Shown: positions 22,719 through 34,000 of the stretch, in pieces | Numbering within the stretch: position 1 is the stretch's first letter | Layout of the letters: every line of letters begins with the position of its first letter | Assembly (NCBI RefSeq): GCF_001625215.2 | Contig: NC_030384.2 | Location: 42,938,390 to 43,002,389 of the forward strand | Length of the DNA stretch: 64,000 bases | Reading direction: 5' to 3' | DNA from: Daucus carota subsp. sativus | Lineage: Eukaryota > Streptophyta > Magnoliopsida > Apiales > Apiaceae | Made by a program: the position numbers and the translations under genes | The notes under the pieces: model-generated | The model's input: only the letters and a program-made list of their open reading frames with translations | Database searches by the model: none | Told to the model about the DNA's origin: nothing

Positions 22719-25280
22719 CTCTCTCTCTCTCTCTCTCGCTCGCTCTCTCCCTCCCTCTCTCTCACCCTCTCCCTCTCTCTCTCTCTCGCCCTCTCCTCCT
22801 CTCTTTATCCCTCTCTCCCTTCCTCTAGCAATAGCGATCACAGAGATGTAAATGTATGCAAAAAAGCCTCAATTTCTCAGCAGGGTCAAACCTACTAATT
22901 ATTGGTGCTTAATGTTGATTAAAATATGGATTACGACTGGTTAATGCAATTAACAAGAATGTTCAATTTTAAATTTGTTTATTGAAGGGAATACATGGAC
23001 TGCTGTGGCACATATAATTACAGCAGTCATTGGGTCAGGAGTACTATCTTTGGCATGGAGTATTTCGCAGCTTGGTTGGATTGGTGGTCCTTTATCTATT
23101 GTTTCCTTCGGACTCATGAGTCTACTTTCTGCATTTCTTTTATCCGAATGCTATCGATCTCCTGACCCTGATTTTGGACCCTCCAGAAATGGTAGTTACA
23201 TGGATGCTGTTAAGGCCATCTTAGGTGAGTGAATGTCTTGTAAAACTTTCATGTCTTACTGGTTATTAATAACAGTACATTGCATAGTGAAATGATATTA
23301 AATTGCTAATTTTGCAATGTAGCAGCACTTTCTGGACTAGTATAAATAAGGACTTGCTTCGATTTTTCTGCAGCTCTTGCTATAGCCTTATAGGGTTTAA
23401 GAAAGATTTTATGTATAATGCAATATGGGGTAACTGTGGTTAATCCTTCTCTATTATGAGTCTATGACAAGTCTGTTTTTACACCATGATTTTGATTGGC
23501 TGAACTAAAAAAAAGTGTTTCCAGCTGATGTAATTGGTTTCCGTTGTTCCCTGCATCTGACTTCATTACAAACAATAACCATCTTAAAGCTGACTATTGA
23601 CATCTAAACTTCACAACAAGTTGCCTGGCAAGCTATATTAGCAACAGAGTACTATATGATATACTGTTGTTTACCTGCTTAAAATTACATAGGATCGTCC
23701 TTTTTTTTTTTCTTTTCAAAATAGCTATAAGCAAGATTGTCCATTGAATTTCAGGGAATTGGAGTGTCTGGTTATGCAATATATTTTTTCGTCTGAATTT
23801 ATTCAAGACTGGAGTTGTCTATATGATAACATCTGGAATCAGCATGAGGTATGAACATAGCCCATTTGGTCTTACCACACCTGATCACTTTTATAATGCA
23901 TGTCTACATTTAATTGGTAAACTACTTGACTAAAAATCTTATTTCATTGTTGTATTTATAACAGGGCAATTCAGCAATCAAATTGTTATCACAAGGATGG
24001 GCACGAGGCTCCTTGTGAATATGAAAATACTTATTCTATACTTCTTTTTGGAATTGTTCAAATTTTTGTCTCCCAGATACCTGATTTTAGTGATACAAAG
24101 TGGCTTTCCATTGTTGCTGCTATCATGTCCTTCACTTATGCTGGTATTGGATCAGTACTTGGCTTGGCAAAAGTACTAGGTATGGCAGACTAATGTTATC
24201 ATCATGTTTTTAGCTTTTACTAAAGTATATAAGTTTGTACTAAAGTATATATAATGGAAAGTTGAAAATAAATAAGATCTGGTTTATATCATACAAGTTC
24301 ATAGACGAACTAGTTGCCAAATCTTACTGAAATTGCAGGAGATGGAGAAATCAAAGGTAGCATTCAAGGAGCTCCATATGCTACTACAGCTCAGAAAGTA
24401 TGGTCAATCTGTCAAGCACTGGGAGACGTGGCTTTTGGATTTAACTACTCTTTAATCCTTCTTAACATACAGGTAGAGCAGTGCGGCTTCTTGATAGAAC
24501 CACTGACATTTATAAATAAGTGATAACATATTTTACACTTTGTGAATGTGAAGGATACTTTGAGGTCTCCTCCAGAAGAAAAGGATACTATGAAGAAGGC
24601 ATCTGTGATTTCAACTGCTATCACAACTTTCTTCTATATCTGCTGTGGAGGATTTGGCTATGCAGCTTTTGGGGATTCCACTCCAGGGAACCTCTTGACA
24701 GGGTTTGGATTCTATGAACCGTACTGGCTTATTGACTTTGCTAATGCTTGTGTCGTTCTCCATTTAGTTGGAGGATATCAGGTGCATAAAGAGCTACATA
24801 TCCATATATCTTAAACAATTCTTCAGGTTGTCAAAGTGGATTTACGTATTGTTTCTGCGGCTATGTTGACAGGTATACAGTCAGCCACAGTTTGCACTTG
24901 CAGAAAGATATTTTGTTGAGAAGTTCCCAGACAGTGTATTTGTATGTAAAGACTTTGCTCTCAAACTTCCGTGGTTGCCATCATTTAGACTAAACCTGCT
25001 CCGATTGTGCTTCCGAACGGCCTACGTTGTTTTAACAATGACAATTGGGATGATCTTTCCGTACTTTAACCAAGTTGTTGCTGTAGCAGGAGCTTTTACT
25101 TATTGGCCTTTGGTCATATATTTTCCCTTGGAAATGTACTTGGTGCAGAAAAACATTAGACCTTATACAGGGAAGTGGATTGCTCTTCGTATTTATAGTG
25201 TTATTGCGTTGCTTGTGGCAATGTTTGCCTTGGTAGGCTCCATTGAAGGGCTTGTAAGTGCAAAATTTGGTAGTACTTGA
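22578..25280 (+). CDS. AAP-family amino acid permease, copy 3 (AAP7-like)
   Basis: Predicted 473-aa amino acid/proton symporter, closest to copy 2. Exons: 22578-22683, 22988-23224, 23755-23848, 23965-24179, 24339-24472, 24554-24781, 24873-25280. Exons 2-7 have exactly the same lengths as in copy 2 (237, 94, 215, 134, 228, 408 nt). Exon 1 is copy-specific (MGVEKTAEDDDALAPFLPP) and joins at AAT-G|GG. The start is the ATG at 22578, which gives an acidic N-tail like copy 2; an upstream frame from 22548 is less likely. Core motifs: NTWTAVAHIITAVIGSG, ECYRSPDPDFGPSRNG, QIPDFSDTKWLSIVAAIMSF, CGGFGYAAFGDSTPGNLLTG and YSQPQFALAERYF. Intron 1 starts almost directly with a long CT microsatellite, so the exon 1 border is the least certain part. 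Confidence 0.9.
22687..22812. repeat. Interrupted (CT)n microsatellite in permease intron 1
   Basis: About 125 bp of CT repeats with a few CCC, CG and CA breaks, beginning four bases after the predicted donor of intron 1 in permease copy 3. On the transcript it is a long pyrimidine tract near the 5' splice site. Open frames across it on the minus strand (Arg/Glu runs) are artefacts of the repeat. Confidence 0.95.
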
Positions 25281-26656
25281 GGTTTAAACTCTTCAAGAAT
25301 GCGAAATAATTGTATGCGGCTTCACATTGCCTGATCATATTGCTTTCAGACGGAAATTAATAGTTACAAGTCACTTTCTAGGAAGTTAATGTATGTCTGC
25401 TAATTTGGAGCCTGGGGCAAGAGCTGCAAAAAAAATAATCCTTATTTTAAAAGTCGGCGAGTAATCCTTGCAGAAAAAAAAAAAGTCGGTGATTAATCAT
25501 TAATCACCAATCACTAAATAATGATGGAAATAATGATGATGGATATCAATATATAAATAAACATCTCTAATGATAATACTTTGGGTCCTGTCTATCACTA
25601 TAGAGGGATTCTACCATAGGTGGTATTTTAAATCCGAGTTTCTAATTTTTAACTTTCTTCTGCATGATATTTTTGTACCAACACCCTCACCATTTTACTT
25701 GATGCTAAACTTCCTGATCAACCTCTCTTAACCGCTACAGATGAAAGCAGTATTTAACCAGCTCCGAGCTAGCTCTTTTGGTGGTCAAGAGCTAACCAAT
25801 TAGTATTTTAAAGTAACTCTGGGTTGACCCGACCCAAAGCAAAATAAAACAGATTTTATAAATTTATGATGAGTGATGCCGAGCAGTTAATGATCACGAA
25901 CAAATTTTGGTGTTTAATTTATGGATATTGAGACCAACCCATCTTGAAGGAAAGCTTTGCAATGCAAGCGTAACCAAGTTGTTTAATCGCTCAGAAACAA
26001 AGAATATGCCCCTTCTATTTCTTCAATCAAGATTCAAGACTCTTTTTCTATCTTTTACTTGGTTTCTTAATTTCTTCAGCAACTGTGTGCTGAATGTTTT
26101 TTTTGTCTGGGTGTGTTAAATGTTTTGACTTCACACGTCAAACTGAATCCCAAACTCTCTTAATCCTAGTACTTTTCACATAATACAAACATTCAAACAA
26201 ACAAATTTAATATACACGAGCACACACAGAGGCGAGGCGAGAGAGAGAGAGAGAGAGAGAGAGAGTTGACCAGGTGTATTGTGGGTGAGCTACCGGTCAT
26301 CCTCTCACACGCACAGCAGCGTTGAATTCTTTAATCAAATCATGCACTATATCCCTCTTCACTCTTCAGCCGTGCTTCCATGCATGACTATGTAGTGACC
26401 TTTTTAGTTCTCTTCCAAGCTGTAACTAAATTTTACCCTGCCTGCCTCTATTTTTTTATTTATACCCACCCATCTTCACTTTTATATCATTCCTCCCTCC
26501 CAACTGCAAACAAACCAAATCCCCCACTTTTCTATTCATAATTTATCCTCAACAACATTATTATACATCTACAACCCTTTGTTAGTTGTTTTAACAGAAA
26601 CTAAAAAGGATTTGCTCTTGGTAGTTTTTTAGGAGAGAAGTTAGTCTTTAAAACAG
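25281..26656. other. Intergenic: end of permease cluster and MYB80 promoter
   Basis: 1.38 kb. The right part should hold the MYB80 promoter and 5' leader. It contains a pure (GA)n run at 26239-26265 and a TATA-like TATTTATACCC at about 26457-26467, roughly 190 bp before the start codon. No other gene is supported. Confidence 0.5.
26239..26265. repeat. (GA)n microsatellite upstream of MYB80
   Basis: A pure GA run of about 27 bp roughly 390 bp before the MYB80 start codon. GA runs in plant promoters can bind BBR/BPC factors; a regulatory role here is only inference from position. Confidence 0.85.
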
Positions 26657-27828
26657 ATGGGTCGCATTCCATGTTGCGAGAAGGACAATGTCAAGAGAGG
26701 ACAGTGGACTCCTGAAGAAGACAACAAGCTCTCTTCCTACATCGCTCAGCATGGCACCCGCAATTGGCGCCTCATACCTAAGAACGCCGGTTCTCACACT
26801 CTGCTCTTTCTTTCTCTTTTTACTTTTCTCCGTTGAAAGAAATTGTGTTGTAGTTAATGTTATGGTTAAACTACTTATAGGACTCCAAAGATGCGGGAAG
26901 AGTTGTAGGTTGCGCTGGACTAACTATCTCCGCCCCGATCTCAAGCACGGACAGTTCACGGTTGATGAAGAACACGCCATAGTGAAACTTCATTCTGTTG
27001 TAGGCAACAGGTGAGTTCAGCACTTGCTATTTTTCAACATTGTCCTCATCTAGAAATACTTGTTTGTGTTCAGGCCTGCCCCTTTAACCCCAACAAATTT
27101 CATGGTCTCTAATTCGGAAAAGCAGGTGGTCCTTGATTGCCGCTCAACTTCCCGGGCGCACCGACAATGATGTGAAAAATCACTGGAACACCAAGCTCAA
27201 GAAGAAACTTTCTGGGATGGGAATTGATCCTGTGACTCATAAGCCCTTCTCCCACCTCATGGCGGAAATAGCCACCACTCTAGCTCCGCCACAGGTGGCG
27301 AATCTGGCAGAAGCTGCACTAGGATGCTTTAAAGACGAAATGCTTCATCTACTTACCAAGAAACGTATAGATTTTCAACTACAACAGTCTGGTGGAACAT
27401 CATCCCTCAACGACAACTCAGCCGCTGCTTATAACAGCAGCAAACAAGAGGTGAAAGATGACACAATTGATAGGATCCGCATGGGGTTATCAAGGGCAAT
27501 CATACAAGAGCCTGAAATAATACCTTCAGATAAACCCTGGGATTCAACAGGAGCAACCTCCACAAGCTTCGTTTTCCCTGCATCTGTTTCTGGATTCCAC
27601 TATGGAGCTTCGTCTTTTGGGAATGAAAATAATGGGTCTCCATGGAGTCAGTGTACAGGAAGCACTTGCCCAGCAGGAGATGAGCGGGGTCACTTGCATG
27701 GGAAGCTTAAGGATGAAAATGGAGAAGAATCTGAAGGTAAAGAAGTAAGGGACGGGTCCAGTATTTTCAATTCAGATTGTGTGTTGTGGGATCTACCCTC
27801 AGATGATCTGATAAATCCCATGGTTTGA
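26657..27828 (+). CDS. MYB80: R2R3-MYB transcription factor, MYB80 orthologue
   Basis: Predicted 321-aa nuclear transcription factor (Arabidopsis MYB80, formerly MYB103, is 320 aa). It controls tapetum development, timing of tapetal cell death and pollen wall formation. Exons: 26657-26789, 26881-27010, 27126-27828, with the usual R2R3-MYB intron positions. It starts [21 protein letters not shown]2 spans about residues 14-61 and R3 about 67-112, with the Trp pattern kept and [17 protein letters not shown] between them. The MYB80-specific block [20 protein letters not shown] and the segment [19 protein letters not shown] follow. The C-terminus [15 protein letters not shown] matches the Arabidopsis tail WDLQADDLINHMV. 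The middle region is Ser/Asn-rich and poorly conserved, as in the family. The gene is intact. It ends 230 bp from the stop codon of the convergent PA200 gene. Confidence 0.95.
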
Positions 27829-28058
27829 TAAGTTCAATTCAAATCTTTGAGGCCAAAACAAACACACAACTAGTCATAATAAAAGTTTTGGCAATCTTTA
27901 TATAGATACAACTGTAAATAACTCTATTCTCAATATTACATTACACTGTAGAAATACAAGAAAACTCTTCGCCTGACTACTTTATTCTATCTTTCACTTC
28001 TGTATTTCTGTACTTTCTGCTATTTCCTTCTCCTACCTGTGGGGCCCAAACATATACA

Positions 28059-31000
28059 CTATGCAAAATACGATGACGAAGATGATGTATCAGCAAGAAC
28101 CTGCAGGGTTTTCACATCGTTAGAAATTAAAGTAATGAAGCAAGCTACCTACTCATTATATCAAGGTAAGCTTTATATAAAACAGATGCTCAGCAAAAAT
28201 CTACCTCAAGTTGCTCTTCAGTGAATGAATCTTTCTGAACAGTCCATGTGTCTGCATGGGTTCGTCGGAATTCGGCAACAGCTTTTGTGACAGTAGATTT
28301 AATTGGAGATGGCTCCCCCACAAATTGTGCAAGCAAAGTAACATGATCTGGCAACCAACTGCAACAAAGACGAAGCTTATAATCAGATAACAGAATGCCA
28401 ATTTAGTCAGATTATCCACCTTAAACTGAAATTAGTATGCCCAATCGATTGCTGTAGCCTGTAAGATGGCCTCATATGGGCTCAGATACACAAAAAGAGA
28501 TAAAAACTTAAAAGGACATTAATAAACTACACGTGTTATTTGAACATCATCATACCTAGGCATATCATAAGGTACGGATAGTACAGAAGCTGCCAGAGCA
28601 AGAACAGGGCCGTGTGTGGAAGCTATGGATGGTCCAGAACGCGAACCTCTGTGGTGGCAAATAAGAATAGACATAAAACCATAAATACAAGAAAACAGTA
28701 AGATACAAGAAAACAGGAAGATACACGATGACAAGTTATTAAAGTCGATGCAAGTACTTTAGCCACCATAAAACACTAACTGATACGTTAGCAATTAGCA
28801 TATACAACGATTCTTAAATGGTTGATTGCAAGGAAGAGTGAACTGCAAAACTTGAACAAACAGCCTAGTGAAACATATATGAAAAATATATCATATTGTT
28901 TCATCACTCCAGAGGTACTTTTTGAAGTTTTAAAAGAAGAGCAGAAAGTAAAATAAAACCTTTTCCAGTAAAAGTACCTCTGTTTTCTCCTCTTCAGCAA
29001 GACTTTTGCCTCAGTGTAGGCTCTAGTCCGGAAGTCTTCAGCTAATTCTCCATCCTCACTTTTCATCAGGCCTGCTAAAACTGCAGCAGCATGCTCTCTT
29101 ACCTGAAAGAGAGTTCAAATACTCAGTTTGAAAGAGAAAATCTTATAGCTAAACTTCTAAAGGACTTTTGATCACAAGCATACCCAAAAAGATACTTAAA
29201 GCTTTAATGTAAATATATATTAAGAAATAAGAACCACATCTAAACAGTGTTCCTAAAAATGTTATACTAGTACTGGGCTAGAATGCTGTTCACTGTGTTA
29301 TCAAGTCGGCAACTAGTCCAAGCTAGGCATTTGATATAAACTTGCATATATAAATTTAATTATATCATATCAAAATGGGCCTGGTTGCTATGGGAACTCA
29401 TAAACTTTTTTGGGCAGTTAGATCTAAGAAAAGGGCTGTATAGATCATTCCAAAGACATAATGATAACGGCAGAAGCAGTGACATAACGATGACACAGAT
29501 GCAGTGCCAATTTGAAATTAAGTGCAAAATCACCCTTTCTAACTCTTAGGAATTAAAATGGCGACATTTATTTAGGGAACCAGAAATTTTGTATTACCTC
29601 CATTTTTATACCTAAGGCTCAACATTTGAACCTTTAGAAAGAAGGTTAAAATTTTTAAAAACCATATTTACTGCATAACTAAATATTTACATACCCTAAT
29701 ATTGAGACACTGAACCCAAACGAATTCTTATCACATTATAATTTATAAAACTGGAACACATGTATAAGGTTCAACATAGATTCCACAGTATTTGAACCTC
29801 CATCACATGTAGAACCTTAGTTGTCCAAAGTTTGCAGTAATTACAAAAATGTCACCACAAGTTCTTTTCACCTGATGTACATGTCACCTAATTTCCATCC
29901 AACAAATATTAAAATAATTCCTACAATACTGATACAACTTTCTAACATCATCATTGACGAAATGATTTCTCTGTTCTATGTACGCATAATTTCCTTTCCA
30001 AGTCATGGATATCTTGTAAAACAAGTTGTACCCATGTAAGAGACAGTTTTTGGACATGTCAGAACTTTCTCACAGTGCGCACTGCTTTATTACTTTGTAC
30101 AAAAACCGGTTGTACCATAAACTACAGAAAGCAAGAACACAATCACTTTAAATTAGGCCGCTATTGCCCACTATGGATCCTTTTAAGAGAAACCAGCATC
30201 ATAACGTGGCCGCAAGATTGCTAACAGGCCATCTTGTGAATCCACAGTGTTAAGTAATGTACATGTAAGCATGTGCTGAGAGAAGTAGATTAATATAAAA
30301 ACTAAAAATATTATTGACATTTATGATTTAATCATAAATAAAATGTAGCCTAGTCCTCACAATTGTATCATTGATTTGTTTTCTAACTATTCATTATCTG
30401 ACTATTGAGTACTTGTATTTGCATACTTAAACTCAAAACCAATCAAGTATAACGATACAGAACCATTGATTCACTAACTCAAAGTCAGGGACATACCTCC
30501 ACTTGAGCATCTGATAGTAGCGCCTCAACAATTTTCCAAATTTGTTGCTTCTCCACAGAAGACAGGACATAAGTGTGCCTGCATTAAAATATTCAACTTC
30601 ATTAGTAACAACCAAATAAAATTGATGTTTTAACACTATCCTGCAAATACTTCACAACCCCCCCCCCCCCCCCCCCCCTTCCTTCCGGAGAAGAACCCAC
30701 CAACCCAAAATTACGTGGTGTCAGTTGGGAGTTGAGGCTTAAAAGAAAACCATAAAGTAATATCTACTATAGTTACTATTCAGTTTTTAATACTCCCTCC
30801 ATCTCATATTATGTGTCTTGTTATGACTATTCAAGAATCAAATTGACTAGATTTTGACCGCAAATTAGACATATTATCTGACTTAAAAAGATTAGAATAC
30901 TTACTTCATTAGAAAATATATCTAATCCCATTCAAAATCCATTTTTCAGATTTTTAAAATAATTAATAAATCTTCTTTAATTAATGGTCAAAGTTTGGTC

Positions 31001-34000
31001 ATATTGACCATCTAATAGTTAAAAGAGGACACATAATATGAGATGGAGGGAGTATTATATATATTATACATATAAACAAACCAAATTAGAGTACAAACTA
31101 CAAACTTGATTCCGTCATGTTTAAAACAAACCCTCCCACACATAATCCCACATAATCCCTCCATTTTTTAATCGATTTTTCCGTCAATCAGTGAGCTTTT
31201 TTTGAAATCCGGCTTCAATGTATATTTCTTTATCTCCCAACGATTAATTTGCTTACCATATGTGCTATATTTCGATGTCATTTAGAATTTTTTATTTTAG
31301 TTTGTAGTTTGTATTTCAAGGAGGTTTGTATAGGAGTAAGACGATGTGTGTGTGTGTGTGTGTGTGTGTGTAGTGTCAATAAGATACCTATACATAAAAC
31401 TGCGCAGAAATGTCAAAGTTGCAGATCTCGTTCGCCAGTTAGTATCATTGGCTGATAAAAGAATAATAGATACAGCTTTTTGGAGATGAGAGTCACAGAG
31501 AAGCCTCCACTTAAGTAATTCAAACGCTGCCTTGGCCAGTGTTGACAAATCTTTATTTGAGGTTTCCTTTAGAAAATAATTAAAACAATTGAGCAAAGAA
31601 AAAGCATATAGTCAGCAATATTAGAACCATATTGTAACATATAGCAAGCCAAAAGAAAACATCAGAAGTCAGTTAGATCTTACACTTCTTTCTTCAAGAA
31701 TAGACAGATGCAATAGACATATATTTAGCAAGAACTTAACAATACTTCCGTAATTATGTGATGAGGAACAAGTTTCATTGACACTGGAATGCCTACAAGC
31801 ATCCAAAGGAAACCAGTGAAGGGGCTATTGAATAAATTGGTGACTATAAGGAATCGTACTGTCCCTGATGATAGCTCGTGAGCTTTATTTATGTTTTCAT
31901 TTATTTTCTTTTAAGTGCAATGCAGATTAAACAAAGAACATATATATAAACGAAATTATTCTAAATACCTAACGTTTGTCAACTTAGCACATTAGTTACA
32001 TTTCTTCAATTCTTCTCCTGGCCAGTAATTTATCATTATCTAGTACTTAATTCAAACACATAAAACTTTCATAGCCAACACATAAATAATATAACCATAT
32101 GCTAAAACAGTAAAAATAAATTTCGTGTAACAGAACCAAAAGTTGTATACGCACCTGCAAGGATATAACAGGGTAAAGAAGACCCACAATAACATCCAAC
32201 AGATACGAAGATCTTCCGGACTTTAATGAAGCAATCACGAAATGGAATACCTACAGGATTTAAATAGAAACGGGGGTATTAATTTTACGGTTGATTATGA
32301 ACAACAAAACTATGGAGGGGTACAGAGTGAAGAAACGATACAGGTCTTATAATACTCTCAAGGACCCAATTAGCATGATTTTGCCACAATGGCTTGACAC
32401 AGAAATAGTCGTAACTAAACACAAGTTTAATAGTTTCAAAAAGAGTACCGTTTCCATCCATTTCATATCATCCTGAGCACCCCCATTTGGGAAACCATTT
32501 GCATGGCCGTTGCCATCTGCTATCTCCATATTGTCAGCCTGTAACGCATGCTGTATATTAGCTACAAGTTCAGATGCCCTTTTCACTAAAAATTTGTCCC
32601 AACTTCCTGCATTAAGATTTCCATCCTCTTGCAAGTTACTGTTAGTAAAGTTGGCATGAAGGCGTAGATTTGAGCACAGCACAGATAGAGTGATCCCAAT
32701 TGATTCCCTCACCTGATGCACAGAGACTTTCATCAGTTCTGAATGAAAAAATTGATATCAAAGTTAATTGCATAGTAAAAAAAAAAAGGAAGAAATAAAA
32801 TTTTAAATTTATACTTTGACAAAAAGTATTGCTAAAACCAAAATTCACATGGGTGAAAAGAGCATAGCAAATAAATTTAAAGGTCAAAATTCTATACACG
32901 AAAGTAGGATTTAAATACTGGTAACATTACAACATAAGAAACCCGACAAGCTAGGAACAAGGAAATGGCAAGCTAGAAACTAGGAAGTGTGCACAAAAAT
33001 GATAAAGTAACTGGGGAGGGAGGGGTGATGTTGCATAGTTATTGCCTCAAATGCTGTGCCAGTGATGACAACATAAGATGAGCATGCTTACTTGGGCAGA
33101 TGTATGGTTCATATTACCCAACAGCTCTCCCAGAAGTGTGAATTGAAGCTGTCTTTCAGCTGCTGGCATTCTAGGAGGGGATATCTCTATGAGGGCAGCT
33201 GAAATGAAAGTATAACGTTTGGCAACTACAGTTGTGGATGCTGTTTGAGGTAATGGATTGATCAAACAGTTCATGATTCTTTCTCTAAGAAGAGGAACCT
33301 TTGTTCCATACTTCCCTTTCCCGGAAACAGCATACCTTATGCAAGCTGCCCACTCTGGAATAGATTCCACCGATGGTGCAAGTATTATACTCTGCAGCTG
33401 GACCATCATCCAATCTTCCCATGCTTCTGACAGACCATTAACATCAGAATGTAACAACCCGGCCAAAACCTCAGCAGCAACGCACTGCTTAGATCTCTCA
33501 TTGGAATTTACAAATACATCTAGTACACCTCTAAGCTCTAGGAGAATAGGTATACCACATTCTTGACTTAGCCGCTTAAAAATTCGAGCAAAATTTGGGT
33601 AAAATGTATCACTTCCCAGCAAAGATATCCAACTAGGAGTGCGAGGCCATGAAGATGAAAAATCAAAATAAAAACGGGTGATCGATTTATCCGCTAAACT
33701 CTGCATAGAGGAGTTACTATGACTTGTGGAAGTTGAGCTATCTGTATCGATGATATGAACATGTGAAAGGCTATTTAAAGTCTCAGTAAAAAATCCCTCT
33801 TCCTGGAAGATATGACTTAAAGCCCCTTCAAGAGATGACTTGGTACTTATTTGCATATTCCCAGAAGACTGTTCCACTGCTGATAACTTATAGGGTGAAT
33901 CTTTAAGAAGTGTATTTAGAGCAGAGATTGCAAGAATTCTTGTCTGAGGAAGTTCATTTTTCAAATTTTTCAAAAAATGACCTGTAAACAATAATGTAGA

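Noticed and set aside
22544-22841. Minus-strand Arg/Glu-rich open frames
   Set aside because: They are translations of the CT microsatellite in a permease intron.
28039-28224. Plus-strand open frame over the PA200 3' end
   Set aside because: It is antisense to the last PA200 exons, which have in-phase splice sites and family sequence.
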